A DNA stretch of 64,000 nt from JABJAG01 sp965222215 (GCA_965222215.1 OZ244931.1:2356001-2420000), one strand, 5' to 3'; counted from the stretch's first letter, positions 17,674-29,694 are shown. Notes: a model not told the origin generated them from the letters alone. Numbers and translations are program-made.

Positions 17674-18203
17674 TTCTTCTTACCTTCCTTACGCAGAATC
17701 TGCTCGTTCTGATAGCGCACGCCCTTGCCCTTGTAGGGCTCCGGCTTGCGGTAACTGCGGATCTCCGCGGCAACCTGACCGACCACCTGCTTGTCGGCCC
17801 CCGAGATCACGACAGTGGTCTGGCCTTCGCAGTTGATCGTGATGCCTTCCGGGATCGGATAGTTCACATCGTGCGAAAAACCGAGCTGAAGATTCAGGCT
17901 CTTGCCTTGAACGGCCGCGCGGTAACCGACGCCCGTGATTTCCAGCGTCTTGGTGAAACCTTCGCTCACGCCGGTAACCAGATTGTCCAGAAGCGAGCGC
18001 GATGTGCCCCACGCCATCCGGGCGCGCTTGCTGTTGGAGCGCGGCTTGACGACGACGCTACCGTCTTCCTGCATGACTTCAACGTCAGCCGGAATCTCGA
18101 TCGCCATTTCGCCCAGCTTGCCCTTGGCGGATACCGTCTGCCCCGAAACCTGGACATCGGTTCCGTCGGGGATCGCCACCGGGGTGCTGCCTACACGTGA
18201 CAT
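17670..18203 (-). CDS. rplF: 50S ribosomal protein L6
   Basis: A 177-residue L6, near the factor-binding site of the 50S subunit. N-terminal MSRVGSTPVAIPDGTDV and the C-terminal KPEPYKGKGVRYQNEQILRK are typical; length equals E. coli L6. Start 30 bases after rpsH. Confidence 0.97.
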   Translation of the reverse strand: MSRVGSTPVAIPDGTDVQVSGQTVSAKGKLGEMAIEIPADVEVMQEDGSVVVKPRSNSKRARMAWGTSRSLLDNLVTGVSEGFTKTLEITGVGYRAAVQGKSLNLQLGFSHDVNYPIPEGITINCEGQTTVVISGADKQVVGQVAAEIRSYRKPEPYKGKGVRYQNEQILRKEGKKK

Positions 18204-18232
18204 ATCAATGTCTCCTCAATCCATACCAACGC

Positions 18233-18631
18233 CTAGAAGACGTGGCACAGAACCTCGCCACCGACATTTTCAGCGCGCGCGCTGTTGTCGGACAGGACGC
18301 CCTTCGGCGTCGACAGGATCGCGATTCCCAGTCCGCCATAAACCTGGCGCAGATCGCGAATCTTCGAATACACGCGCCGGCCCGGGCGCGAAACACGCTG
18401 GATCTCGCGGATCACCGGCGTGCCTTCCTGATACTTCAGTTCAATCGTGATCTCGGAAATGCCCGAGCGCAGCTCGGTCACGCTGTAACCACGGATAAAC
18501 CCTTCGTCCTGCAGAACTTCCAGAACGCGCTCGCGAAGCCTGGACGCGGGCGACGTCACGGACGTCAAACCGGCGCGCTGGCCGTTGCGGATGCGTGTCA
18601 GCATATCGCCGAGGGGATCGGTCATCGACAT
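18233..18631 (-). CDS. rpsH: 30S ribosomal protein S8
   Basis: A 132-residue S8, a primary 16S rRNA binder and, in well-studied bacteria, the repressor of the spc operon. MTDPLGDMLTRIRNGQRAGL and the C-terminal GLGIAILSTPKGVLSD are conserved. An ATG two codons upstream (MSMTDP) is used as start. I did not find a clear S8 mimic site. Confidence 0.97.
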   Translation of the reverse strand: MSMTDPLGDMLTRIRNGQRAGLTSVTSPASRLRERVLEVLQDEGFIRGYSVTELRSGISEITIELKYQEGTPVIREIQRVSRPGRRVYSKIRDLRQVYGGLGIAILSTPKGVLSDNSARAENVGGEVLCHVF

Positions 18632-18643
18632 GAATGCGCTCTC

Positions 18644-18949
18644 CTACCAGCTGGACTTCACGAGGCCCGGAATCAGGCCTTGCGACCCGAGTTCGCGAAG
18701 CGCGAGGCGGGACATACGGAACTTGCGGTAGTAACCGCGCGGACGACCGGTCACTTCGCAACGATTGCGCAGGCGGGTCTTGGAAGAATTACGCGGCAGT
18801 TTCGCGAGTTTCATGCGGGCCGCAAAACGCTCTTCCGGCTGGCGCGAGGTGTCCTTCGCGATCGCCTTCAGCTCGGCGCGCTTGGCCGCGTAGCGGTCCA
18901 CCAGCTTCTGCCGGTGCTTGTTCTTCTCGACTGCACTCTTTTTTGCCAT
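18644..18949 (-). CDS. rpsN: 30S ribosomal protein S14 (zinc-free type)
   Basis: A 101-residue S14 of the long, zinc-independent form. It has RNRCEVTGRPRGYYRKFRMS and ends GLIPGLVKSSW but lacks the paired CxxC motifs of short zinc-binding S14. Located between rplE and rpsH as in the standard spc operon. Confidence 0.97.
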   Translation of the reverse strand: MAKKSAVEKNKHRQKLVDRYAAKRAELKAIAKDTSRQPEERFAARMKLAKLPRNSSKTRLRNRCEVTGRPRGYYRKFRMSRLALRELGSQGLIPGLVKSSW

Positions 18950-18973
18950 CTCGTCTTATCTCCTGGCCGGCGC

Positions 18974-19516
18974 TTAATCGCGGAACGGGAAGTCGAAGCC
19001 GCGCAGCAACTCGCGCGCCTCGTCGTCCGTGTTCGCCGTCGTGCAAATGATCACGTCCATGCCGCGGATATCGTCGACATCGTCGTAGTTGATTTCGGGA
19101 AACACGATCTGCTCGCGCAATCCCATCGCGTAGTTGCCGCGGCCGTCGAAGCTCGTCGGACGCAGCCCACGGAAATCTCGTACGCGCGGCAACGCAATCG
19201 TTACCAGGCGGTCGAGGAATTCGTACATCCGCTCACGGCGCAAGGTGACCTTGCAGCCGATCGGCATGTCTTCGCGCAGCTTGAAGTTCGCGATTGAGTT
19301 TTTCGCGCGCGTGATCTGCGGGTGCTGGCCGGCAATCGCCGCCATCTCGGACACGGCGGAATCGATCTTCTTCGAATCCTGAGCTGCCTCGCCCAAGCCC
19401 ATGTTCAACACGATCTTCTCGATCCGCGGCACCGCATGATCGTTCCCGTAGCCGAACTGCTCCTTGAGCTTCGGCTTGACCGTTTCTTTGTAATGTTCGC
19501 CCAGTCGCGTAGCCAT
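18974..19516 (-). CDS. rplE: 50S ribosomal protein L5
   Basis: A 180-residue L5, binding 5S rRNA and P-site tRNA. VPRIEKIVLNMGLGEAAQDS, LREDMPIGCKVTLRRERMYE and the C-terminal GMDVIICTTANTDDEARELL identify it. Spacing to rplX is 11 bases. Confidence 0.97.
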   Translation of the reverse strand: MATRLGEHYKETVKPKLKEQFGYGNDHAVPRIEKIVLNMGLGEAAQDSKKIDSAVSEMAAIAGQHPQITRAKNSIANFKLREDMPIGCKVTLRRERMYEFLDRLVTIALPRVRDFRGLRPTSFDGRGNYAMGLREQIVFPEINYDDVDDIRGMDVIICTTANTDDEARELLRGFDFPFRD

Positions 19517-19527
19517 CTCTACACCTA

Positions 19528-19854
19528 TCAGTCGATGACTTCGCCGGACCGCTTGGCAAAGCGGACCTTGCGGCCATCATCGAGAGTCTTGTAGCCGACG
19601 CGGGTCGGCTTGCTGCTGTCCGGATCCACGAGCGCCACGTTCGAAGCGTGAAGCATCGCTTCCATCTCGTTGATCCCGCCCGGCGACGTCTGGGTCGGGC
19701 GCTGGTGGCGCTTGACCATGTTGACACCCTGCACCAGCACGCGGTTGCGCTCGCGGTCAACCCGCAGCACTTCGCCGGACTTGCCTTTCTCGCGCCCCGT
19801 CAGGACAACCACCTGGTCGCCTTTACGGATTTTCATTTTCGCGGTTGTCGCCAT
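19528..19854 (-). CDS. rplX: 50S ribosomal protein L24
   Basis: A 108-residue L24, an assembly initiator with a KOW motif (KGDQVVVLTGREKGKSGEVL). VNMVKRHQRPTQTSPGGI is also conserved. Its start shares one base with the rplN stop (TAATG), suggesting coupling. Confidence 0.97.
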   Translation of the reverse strand: MATTAKMKIRKGDQVVVLTGREKGKSGEVLRVDRERNRVLVQGVNMVKRHQRPTQTSPGGINEMEAMLHASNVALVDPDSSKPTRVGYKTLDDGRKVRFAKRSGEVID

Positions 19855-20222
19855 TACAGAACCTCCGGCGCCAGCGAGATGATCTTCATGTAGCGGCGTG
19901 CGCGCAGCTCGCGCGTCACCGGGCCGAAGATACGGGTCCCGATGGGCTCACCCGCCTGATTAATCAGCACCGCGGCGTTGCTGTCGAATCGGATGGCGCT
20001 GCCATCCGAACGGCTGATGTCCTTCTTCGTGCGAACGATCACGGCGCGATGAATCTCGCCCTTCTTCACACGACCGCGCGGGATCGCCTCCTTGACGGAA
20101 ACGACGATCACGTCGCCGACACCGGCGGTCATCCGTTTGGAGCCGCCCAGCACCTTGATGCACTGCACCCGGCGCGCGCCGCTGTTGTCAGCGACTTCCA
20201 GGTTGGTCTGCATCTGAATCAT
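19854..20222 (-). CDS. rplN: 50S ribosomal protein L14
   Basis: A 122-residue L14, contacting L19 and 16S rRNA at the subunit interface. MIQMQTNLEVADNSGARRVQ and the AVLINQAGEPIGTRIFGPVT block are diagnostic. First gene of the spc set after rpsQ. Confidence 0.97.
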   Translation of the reverse strand: MIQMQTNLEVADNSGARRVQCIKVLGGSKRMTAGVGDVIVVSVKEAIPRGRVKKGEIHRAVIVRTKKDISRSDGSAIRFDSNAAVLINQAGEPIGTRIFGPVTRELRARRYMKIISLAPEVL

Positions 20223-20259
20223 GGTCTTTAGTCCTTCAAATACCCGTGGCGCCCGCGCT

Positions 20260-20499
20260 TCAGGCGTCGACCTTTTCGATCACTTCGAAACGCTTGCTCT
20301 TCGAGATCGGACGGCACTCGCGAATGCGAACCGTGTCTCCCACCTCAAGGGCATTGGTCTCGTCATGCGCCGCAATCTTCTTCGACTGCGTCATGAACTT
20401 CTTGTAGAGCGGGTGGCGAACGCGGCGGTCGACCTGAACGGTCACCGATTTGTCCATCTTGTTGCTCACCACCGTGCCGATAAGTACCCGTCGCGGCAT
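20260..20499 (-). CDS. rpsQ: 30S ribosomal protein S17
   Basis: A 79-residue S17, an early 16S rRNA 5'-domain binder. MPRRVLIGTVVSNKMDKSVT, YKKFMTQSKKIAAHDETN and GDTVRIRECRPISKSKRF are conserved. Followed by rplN after 37 bases. Confidence 0.96.
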   Translation of the reverse strand: MPRRVLIGTVVSNKMDKSVTVQVDRRVRHPLYKKFMTQSKKIAAHDETNALEVGDTVRIRECRPISKSKRFEVIEKVDA

Positions 20500-20519
20500 C
20501 CTGCTAGCTCCTAGCTTCT

Positions 20520-20714
20520 CTATTGCGCCTGACGGCGATCATTGAGGACCGTCTGCACGCGCGCGATGTCGCGGCGGACGTCGCGCACACGCGCGGTATT
20601 CTCCAGCTGCCCGCTCGCCTGCTGAAATCGCAGGTTGAACGCCTCTTTCTTGAGATCGCGAAGCTCGTCGCGAAGCTCGTCGTCGCTCTTGGCTCGGATG
20701 TCTTCAGCCTTCAT
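20520..20714 (-). CDS. rpmC: 50S ribosomal protein L29
   Basis: A 64-residue L29 at the polypeptide exit, near the trigger factor site. DELRDELRDLKKEAFNLRFQ and ENTARVRDVRRDIARVQTVL give the two-helix hairpin fold. Five bases separate it from rplP. Confidence 0.96.
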   Translation of the reverse strand: MKAEDIRAKSDDELRDELRDLKKEAFNLRFQQASGQLENTARVRDVRRDIARVQTVLNDRRQAQ

Positions 20715-20719
20715 TGCCC

Positions 20720-21133
20720 TTACCCCAGGTCACGCGCGACGATGCGGGTCTGCATCGGCAGCTTCGCCGACGCCAGCTCGAACGCCTCGCGCGCCACATT
20801 CTCGGGAACGCCGTCGATCTCGAACATCACCCGGCCCGGCTTCACGCGGACCATCCAGTATTCCGGCGTGCCCTTGCCCTTGCCCATACGGACTTCGGCC
20901 GGTTTCTGACTGACCGGAACATCCGGGAAAATGCGAATCCAGACACGGCCGGTGCGGCGCATATGACGTGTCATCGCACGACGTGCGGCCTCGATCTGAC
21001 GCGCGGTTACACGGGCGGGCGTTACGGCCTTCAGGCCGTAGGACCCGAAGTTGAGCGATGTCCCCGACTGGGCGACACCACGCAGCCGACCCTTGTGCTG
21101 CTTGCGGTATTTTGTGCGTTTTGGACTTAGCAT
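20720..21133 (-). CDS. rplP: 50S ribosomal protein L16
   Basis: A 137-residue L16, important for A-site tRNA positioning. MLSPKRTKYRKQHKGRLRG, WIRIFPDVPVSQKPAEVRMG and KGTPEYWMVRVKPGRVMFEI are diagnostic. Placed between rpsC and rpmC. Confidence 0.97.
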   Translation of the reverse strand: MLSPKRTKYRKQHKGRLRGVAQSGTSLNFGSYGLKAVTPARVTARQIEAARRAMTRHMRRTGRVWIRIFPDVPVSQKPAEVRMGKGKGTPEYWMVRVKPGRVMFEIDGVPENVAREAFELASAKLPMQTRIVARDLG

Positions 21134-21151
21134 GACCTTACCTCCGGGCGA

Positions 21152-21844
21152 CTAGCGTGCCGGCATTCCACCCGATTGCTGCTCTTCGATCCGGCGGTCC
21201 TGTGCCATCGGATCGTGTTCCATGATGTCACCGCGGTAGATCCAGACCTTCACACCGCAGGTGCCGTAGGTCGTCATCGCCGTGGCCGTGCCGTACTGGA
21301 TATCGGCACGCAACGTGTGCAGCGGAACGCTGCCTTCGTGATACTGCTCGGTCCGCGCGATTTCGGCGCCGCCCAGGCGGCCGCCACACATCACGCGAAC
21401 ACCCAGGGCGCCGAGACGCATGGCGTTCTGCACCGCGCGCTTCATCGCACGACGGAAACCAACGCGCCGCTCCAGCTGCTGGGCAATATTCTCGGCCACC
21501 AGTGCCGCATCGATCTCGGGCTTGCGCACCTCGACAATGTTGAGGCTCACCTCGGAACCGGTCATCCGGGCCACGTCGGAGCGCAGTTTCTCGATGTCCG
21601 CACCCTTCTTGCCGATCACGACGCCGGGGCGTGCCGAGTGGATCGTGATGCGGGCCTTCTTCGCCGGGCGCTCGATGATGATCCGGCTGACGCCAGCGCC
21701 GGCGAGGCGCTTTTCAAGCTCCTTGCGAAGCTCCAAGTCTTCCAGCAACAGATTGCCGTAGTCCCGGCCGTCGGCGAACCAGCGTGAATCCCAGGTCCGG
21801 TTAATGCCGAGCCGGAGCCCGATCGGATTGATTTTCTGACCCAT
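21152..21844 (-). CDS. rpsC: 30S ribosomal protein S3
   Basis: A 230-residue S3 at the mRNA entry. The KH domain carries ARPGVVIGKKGADIEKLRSD; the C domain has MCGRLGGAEIARTEQYHEGS and TYGTCGVKVWIYRGDIM. Start MGQKINPIGLRLGINRTWDS. Two bases separate it from rplV. Confidence 0.97.
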   Translation of the reverse strand: MGQKINPIGLRLGINRTWDSRWFADGRDYGNLLLEDLELRKELEKRLAGAGVSRIIIERPAKKARITIHSARPGVVIGKKGADIEKLRSDVARMTGSEVSLNIVEVRKPEIDAALVAENIAQQLERRVGFRRAMKRAVQNAMRLGALGVRVMCGGRLGGAEIARTEQYHEGSVPLHTLRADIQYGTATAMTTYGTCGVKVWIYRGDIMEHDPMAQDRRIEEQQSGGMPAR

Positions 21845-21846
21845 AC

Positions 21847-22224
21847 CTATGCCTCTTCCTGCTCGCGAACGACGAGCGTGATCTGGCTGAACGGCTTGTG
21901 AATTCGCGCCACCCGGCCACGTGCGCGTGCACGCCAGCGCTTCATGACGAAGGCCTTGCCAACAGTCGCTTCGGCAACGACAAGGCGGTCGACGTCGAGC
22001 TGGTGGTTGTTCTCGGCATTCGCGATTGCGCTCTCCAGCCCGGCTTTCACCTGGTCGGAGATACGCCGGCGAGAGAATTCGAGGTCCATCAGGGCGCGCT
22101 GGACCGGCTTGCCGCGAATCTGTTCCGCCACGAGGTTCAGCTTCTGCGGGCTGACACGAAGGTTACGCACAATGGCGCGCGCTTCGGTATCCGCCAGGCT
22201 GCGCGGTGCTGCTTTCTTGCCCAT
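21847..22224 (-). CDS. rplV: 50S ribosomal protein L22
   Basis: A 125-residue L22, which lines the exit tunnel. RNLRVSPQKLNLVAEQIRGK and the tunnel loop MKRWRARARGRVARIHKPFS are present. Around 15 residues longer than E. coli L22 at the N-terminus, common in this class. Next to rpsS with 2 bases between. Confidence 0.97.
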   Translation of the reverse strand: MGKKAAPRSLADTEARAIVRNLRVSPQKLNLVAEQIRGKPVQRALMDLEFSRRRISDQVKAGLESAIANAENNHQLDVDRLVVAEATVGKAFVMKRWRARARGRVARIHKPFSQITLVVREQEEA

Positions 22225-22226
22225 CG

Positions 22227-22505
22227 CTAGCCCCGCTTCGACTTGCGATCGGCCGCGTGACCGTAATAGGTCCGCGTCGGCGAAAATTCACCGAACTTCT
22301 GGCCGACCATATTCTCGGTCACCAGCACGGGGACGAACTTCTGGCCGTTGTAGACGCCGAAGGTCAGCCCCACAAACTGGGGAAGGATCGTCGAACGCCG
22401 CGACCAGGTTTTGATGACGTCGTTTCGGCCCGACGCGCGCGCAGCCTCTGCCTTCTTCAGCAGGTAGCTGTCGACGAACGGACCTTTCCAAACAGAACGT
22501 GCCAC
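22227..22505 (-). CDS. rpsS: 30S ribosomal protein S19
   Basis: A 92-residue S19 in the 30S head. MARSVWKGPFVDSYLLKKAE and FGEFSPTRTYYGHAADRKSK are diagnostic, and length matches E. coli. Follows rplB after 12 bases. Confidence 0.97.
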   Translation of the reverse strand: MARSVWKGPFVDSYLLKKAEAARASGRNDVIKTWSRRSTILPQFVGLTFGVYNGQKFVPVLVTENMVGQKFGEFSPTRTYYGHAADRKSKRG

Positions 22506-22517
22506 TGCCGTTCTCCT

Positions 22518-23342
22518 CTACTTCGTGCGCCGACGAATGATCAGCGAATCGGTCTTCTTGTTGGACCGGGTTCGCTTACCCTTCGTCGGTTTGCCCCATG
22601 GGGAGACCGGGTGACGTCCGCCGGACGTACGCCCTTCGCCACCACCATGCGGATGATCGATCGGGTTCATGGCAACGCCGCGCACCGACGGGCGTTTGCC
22701 CAGCCAGCGCTTCCGGCCGGCCTTGCCGAGCTTGATGTTGCCCTGATCGGGGTTCGAGACGGCGCCGATGGTCGCCATGCATTCCTGGCGGACCATGCGG
22801 ACTTCGCCGGACGCCAGCTTGAGCAGGCCGTAACCGCGGTCGCGGCCGACGAGCTGCACATAGGTGCCCGCCGCGCGCGCCAACTTGCCGCCCGCACCGG
22901 GCTTGAGCTCGACGTTATGCACGATCGTACCGATCGGGATGGCGCGAAGCGGCATCGCGTTGCCCGGCTTTACGTCCGCGCGCTCGGCGGCGATGACCGT
23001 ATCGCCCACGTTCAGGCGCTGCGGGGCCAGGATGTAGCTTTTCTCTCCGTCTTCGTACGCGATCAGTGCGATGAACGCCGTCCGGTTGGGATCGTATTCG
23101 ATCCGCTCGACCTTCGCGGGCACATCGTACTTCGTGCGCTTGAAATCCACTTGACGATACAGGCGCTTGTGCCCGCCGCCACGCCGTCGGGCGGTGATAC
23201 GACCGGTGTTGTTGCGGCCACCCTTCTTGGTCAGGCCCTCGGTGAGCGACTTTTCAGGGCCACCCTTCCAGAGCTCCGACCGGTCGACGAGGACGAGGCC
23301 ACGCTGACCGGGGGTGATCGACTTGAACTGTTTCAGTGCCAT
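22518..23342 (-). CDS. rplB: 50S ribosomal protein L2
   Basis: A 274-residue L2, needed for subunit association and peptidyl transfer. The RNA-binding core and the PIDHPHGGGEGRTSGGRHPV segment (with the conserved His near the peptidyl transferase centre) are intact. Starts MALKQFKSITPGQRGLVLV, 8 bases after rplW. Confidence 0.98.
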   Translation of the reverse strand: MALKQFKSITPGQRGLVLVDRSELWKGGPEKSLTEGLTKKGGRNNTGRITARRRGGGHKRLYRQVDFKRTKYDVPAKVERIEYDPNRTAFIALIAYEDGEKSYILAPQRLNVGDTVIAAERADVKPGNAMPLRAIPIGTIVHNVELKPGAGGKLARAAGTYVQLVGRDRGYGLLKLASGEVRMVRQECMATIGAVSNPDQGNIKLGKAGRKRWLGKRPSVRGVAMNPIDHPHGGGEGRTSGGRHPVSPWGKPTKGKRTRSNKKTDSLIIRRRTK

Positions 23343-23350
23343 TGGAACCT

Positions 23351-23680
23351 CTACACGCCCGTCGTGATATCGATCGAATCGCCTTCGGCGAGACGAACCA
23401 CGGCTTTCTTGACGTCGTTGCGCCGGCCGGGACGGCCCTTCCAGCGCTTTGTCTTGCCCTTTTGCAGGATCGTGTTCACGCCAACGACCTTGACCTTGAA
23501 CAGGCCCTCCACGGCGGCGCGAATCTCGGGCTTGGTCGCATCGACCGGCACCCGGAACACAACCTGATTGTGCTCGGACACGAGCGTCGCCTTCTCGGTG
23601 ATGACCGGAGAGCGGACCAGCTCGTACATGCGCTCGGCCGACACTTCGATGCGCCCGCGCGGATTGCGATTGCTGCTCAT
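23351..23680 (-). CDS. rplW: 50S ribosomal protein L23
   Basis: A 109-residue L23, the docking site for trigger factor and SRP at the tunnel exit. VRSPVITEKATLVSEHNQVV and KGKTKRWKGRPGRRNDVKKA are typical. The ATG overlaps the rplD stop by 4 bases. Confidence 0.97.
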   Translation of the reverse strand: MSSNRNPRGRIEVSAERMYELVRSPVITEKATLVSEHNQVVFRVPVDATKPEIRAAVEGLFKVKVVGVNTILQKGKTKRWKGRPGRRNDVKKAVVRLAEGDSIDITTGV

Positions 23681-24297
23681 CGTAGGCGCTCCTGAAGCTG
23701 CTCGACAGCCTGCTTCGTCAGAACCAGCGTGTCGCGACGCAGGATGTCGTAAACGTTGGCGCCCTGCTGCGGCAGGACGTCGACGCCCGGAATGTTGCGC
23801 GTGGCAAGCTGGAAGTTGTGGTCGACCTCGGTACCGTCGACGATCAGCGCCGACGACAGGCCGAGCGCCTTAAGCTGCGCGGCCACGGCCTTGGTCTTCG
23901 GCTCGGAAGCCGACACGGCATCCAGCACGACGAGCTTTCCCTCGGCCTGCTTGGACGACAGCGCAGTCTTCAGTGCCAGCTTGCGCACCTTCTTGGGCAT
24001 ATCGAAGCCATGGTCGCGCGGCAGCGGACCGAACGTGGTCTGGCCGCCCCGCCAGTGGCCAGCCTTCCGGTCGCCGGCACGCGCACGGCCGGTTCCCTTC
24101 TGACGCCACGGGCGCGCGGTCGAACCGTTGATCTCGCCACGAACCTTGGTCTTGTGAGTGCCCTGCCGGCGCTTGGCCAGCTGGTAATTCACCATCCGCG
24201 CCAACAGATCCTTTCGGACCGGCGCAGCAAAGACACCGTCGTCGAGATCGATCTCGCCGGCGTCCTTGTTGTCGAGATTGACGACCTTAAGCTTCAT
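23677..24297 (-). CDS. rplD: 50S ribosomal protein L4
   Basis: A 206-residue L4, whose loop reaches the exit tunnel (RPWRQKGTGRARAGDRKAGH). In gamma-proteobacteria L4 also represses its own operon by binding the S10 leader; no such leader can be recognised here. I start at MKLKVVNLDNKD, 4 bases after rplC; the 16-codon upstream extension of the open frame lies inside rplC. Confidence 0.97.
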   Translation of the reverse strand: MKLKVVNLDNKDAGEIDLDDGVFAAPVRKDLLARMVNYQLAKRRQGTHKTKVRGEINGSTARPWRQKGTGRARAGDRKAGHWRGGQTTFGPLPRDHGFDMPKKVRKLALKTALSSKQAEGKLVVLDAVSASEPKTKAVAAQLKALGLSSALIVDGTEVDHNFQLATRNIPGVDVLPQQGANVYDILRRDTLVLTKQAVEQLQERLR

Positions 24298-24301
24298 CGT
24301 C

Positions 24302-25084
24302 TCAGTCCTTCGAATCCGTGTCTTCGGCGTCGTCGACCGATGCATCGTCCGCCGGCGCCTCTTCAGCAGCCGCCTCTTCAGCCGGTGCTTCGTCTTCAGC
24401 CGGCGCCTCTTCCTCGGCCATCACCGTCGGGTAAGGCGCATCCTCGGGAAGCGTCTTCTTAACCGCGTCGCGCACCAGCACGTAGCCGCCCTTCGAGCCC
24501 GGTACCGCCCCCTGAACCAGGATGAGGCCCTCGTCGTCATCGGTCATAACGATACGAAGGTTCTGGGTGGTGACACGCTCGGCGCCCATATGGCCGGCCA
24601 TCTTCTTGCCCTTGAACACCTTGCCCGGGTCCTGACACTGGCCGGTCGAGCCGTGGCTTCGATGGGAGATCGACACGCCGTGGGTGGCGCGCAGGCCGCC
24701 GAAGTTGTGGCGCTTCATCGCCCCGGCAAAACCCTTACCGATGGACGTGCCCGTCACATCGACAAACTGGCCGGAGACGAAATGGTCCGCGGAGATACGC
24801 GTGCCCACGTCGATAACCGCATCGTCGGCGACACGGAATTCCACCAGTTTGCGCCGAGGCTCCACCTTCGCCTTCGCGAAATGCCCGCGCATCGCCTTGC
24901 TCACGCGCTTGGTCTTGGCCGTACCGGCCCCGACCTGCAGGGCGACATAGCCGTCGCGATCCATGGTTCGCTGATCGACGACATCACAGCCGTCCAGTTT
25001 CAGCACCGTAACGGGGACATGGTTTCCCGTGTCGTCGAAGACACGGGTCATGCCCACCTTCTGTGCAATGACGCCAGTACGCAT
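24302..25084 (-). CDS. rplC: 50S ribosomal protein L3 with acidic C-terminal tail
   Basis: L3 helps start 50S assembly and reaches the peptidyl transferase centre. RKLVEFRVADDAVIDVGTRI, FAGAMKRHNFGGLRATHGVS and HGSTGQCQDPGKVFKGKKMA are diagnostic, the last containing the Gln that PrmB methylates in E. coli. At 260 residues it is ~50 longer than E. coli L3: residues ~222-260 form a tail with 18 Asp/Glu in 39 residues in repeats like EAPAE. The tail would project from the normal fold; its function is unknown. Confidence 0.96.
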   Translation of the reverse strand: MRTGVIAQKVGMTRVFDDTGNHVPVTVLKLDGCDVVDQRTMDRDGYVALQVGAGTAKTKRVSKAMRGHFAKAKVEPRRKLVEFRVADDAVIDVGTRISADHFVSGQFVDVTGTSIGKGFAGAMKRHNFGGLRATHGVSISHRSHGSTGQCQDPGKVFKGKKMAGHMGAERVTTQNLRIVMTDDDEGLILVQGAVPGSKGGYVLVRDAVKKTLPEDAPYPTVMAEEEAPAEDEAPAEEAAAEEAPADDASVDDAEDTDSKD

Positions 25085-25093
25085 CTTGGCCTC

Positions 25094-25402
25094 TTACAGC
25101 TTGATCTCGACATCCACGCCGGCGGCGAGGTCGAGCTTCATGAGCGCGTCGACCGTCTGCGGCGTCGGATCGATGATGTCGAGCAGACGTTTATGGGTGC
25201 GAATCTCGAACTGTTCACGCGACTTCTTGTCGACATGCGGCGAACGCAGCACCGTGAACTTCTCGATACGCGTGGGCAGCGGGATCGGTCCGCGTACTTC
25301 CGCGCCGGTTCGCTTGGCCGTTCCCACGATCTCGCTCGCCGACTGGTCGAGGACGCGATGATCGAAGGCTTTAAGCCGGATCCGGATGTGTTGACTGTCC
25401 AT
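25094..25402 (-). CDS. rpsJ: 30S ribosomal protein S10 (NusE)
   Basis: A 102-residue S10, also the NusE transcription-antitermination factor that binds NusG. IRIRLKAFDHRVLDQSASEI and the loop REQFEIRTHKRLLDIIDPTP are conserved. First gene of the S10 ribosomal cluster, 58 bases after tuf; no independent promoter is obvious in that gap. Confidence 0.97.
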   Translation of the reverse strand: MDSQHIRIRLKAFDHRVLDQSASEIVGTAKRTGAEVRGPIPLPTRIEKFTVLRSPHVDKKSREQFEIRTHKRLLDIIDPTPQTVDALMKLDLAAGVDVEIKL

Positions 25403-25460
25403 TGCGGTATCCCGTCAAGATGAAAGGCGGCCTAACATGGACCGCCGATCAAAATTTGCC

Positions 25461-26651
<1,191 letters not shown>

Positions 26652-26723
26652 GACCTGTTCTCCGTCTGGTGCCGATGGCGACCCTTGTTGCCCCGGCAAA
26701 TAATTTGTTTGTTCGTGCTGGCG

Positions 26724-28802
<2,079 letters not shown>

Positions 28803-28837
28803 GTCTGGAATCTCTCGTTCGAACCTGAGCTAACCGA

Positions 28838-29308
28838 CTACCAGCGGTAATGGGAGAAGGCCTTGTTCGCCTCCGCCATCCGATGGGTGTCTTCCCGCTT
28901 CTTGACGGCGTTGCCGCGGTTCTCCGCCGCGTCCTGGAGTTCGCGCGACAGGCGCTCTTCCATGGTGTTTTCCGGCCGGCCGCGCGCCGCCTGGATCAGC
29001 CAGCGGAACGCCAGCGCCTGGGCGCGCTCGGAGCGAACCTCGACAGGCACCTGGTACGTCGCGCCGCCGACACGCCGCGAGCGCACTTCCAGCTGCGGCT
29101 TGATGTTGTCGATGGCCTCATGGAAGACGCGGACGGGATCGCCGCCGCGCTTACCGGCAATGTCGTCCAGCGCGGCGTAGACGATACGCTCCGCAGCCGA
29201 CTTTTTGCCGTGATACATGACGTTGTTGGTGAATTTGCTGATCACCAGGTCCCCGAACTTGGGATCCGGCAAGATCTCACGTTTTTCTGCGCGCCGACGA
29301 CGGGCCAT
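28838..29308 (-). CDS. rpsG: 30S ribosomal protein S7
   Basis: A 156-residue S7, which nucleates the 30S head; in E. coli it represses its own operon by binding the rpsL-rpsG spacer. MARRRRAEKREILPDPKFGD and ARGRPENTMEERLSRELQDA are conserved. The rpsL-rpsG spacer here is only 14 bases, too short for an E. coli-like S7 target. Confidence 0.97.
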   Translation of the reverse strand: MARRRRAEKREILPDPKFGDLVISKFTNNVMYHGKKSAAERIVYAALDDIAGKRGGDPVRVFHEAIDNIKPQLEVRSRRVGGATYQVPVEVRSERAQALAFRWLIQAARGRPENTMEERLSRELQDAAENRGNAVKKREDTHRMAEANKAFSHYRW

Positions 29309-29322
29309 GGTTCCGCTCCCCG

Positions 29323-29694
29323 CTACTTCGGCCGCTTGGCGCCGTACTTCGAACGGCGCTGGCGACGATCCGACACACCCTGGGTATCCAGCGTGCCGCG
29401 AATGATGTGATAGCGAACGCCCGGAAGGTCCTTCACGCGACCGCCGCGGATCATGACCACCGAATGCTCCTGAAGGTTATGACCTTCGCCCGGGATGTAG
29501 CTCGTCACCTCGAACCCGTTGGTCAGGCGAACACGCGCAACCTTCCGAAGCGCCGAGTTCGGCTTCTTCGGGGTCGTCGTGTAGACGCGGGTGCAAACGC
29601 CACGCTTCTGCGGGCACGCTTCCAGCGCCGGAACCTTGTTCCGCTTGATCGGTGCCTTGCGCGGCTTGCGGATCAGCTGATTGATCGTGGGCAT
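29323..29694 (-). CDS. rpsL: 30S ribosomal protein S12
   Basis: A 123-residue S12 of the decoding centre. The TTPKKPNSALRKVARVRL and GRVKDLPGVRYHIIRGTLD loops are intact. The streptomycin-determining residues are wild-type Lys43 and Lys88, so no resistance allele is encoded. First gene of the str operon, with a ~185-base leader back to a strong promoter. Confidence 0.98.
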   Translation of the reverse strand: MPTINQLIRKPRKAPIKRNKVPALEACPQKRGVCTRVYTTTPKKPNSALRKVARVRLTNGFEVTSYIPGEGHNLQEHSVVMIRGGRVKDLPGVRYHIIRGTLDTQGVSDRRQRRSKYGAKRPK

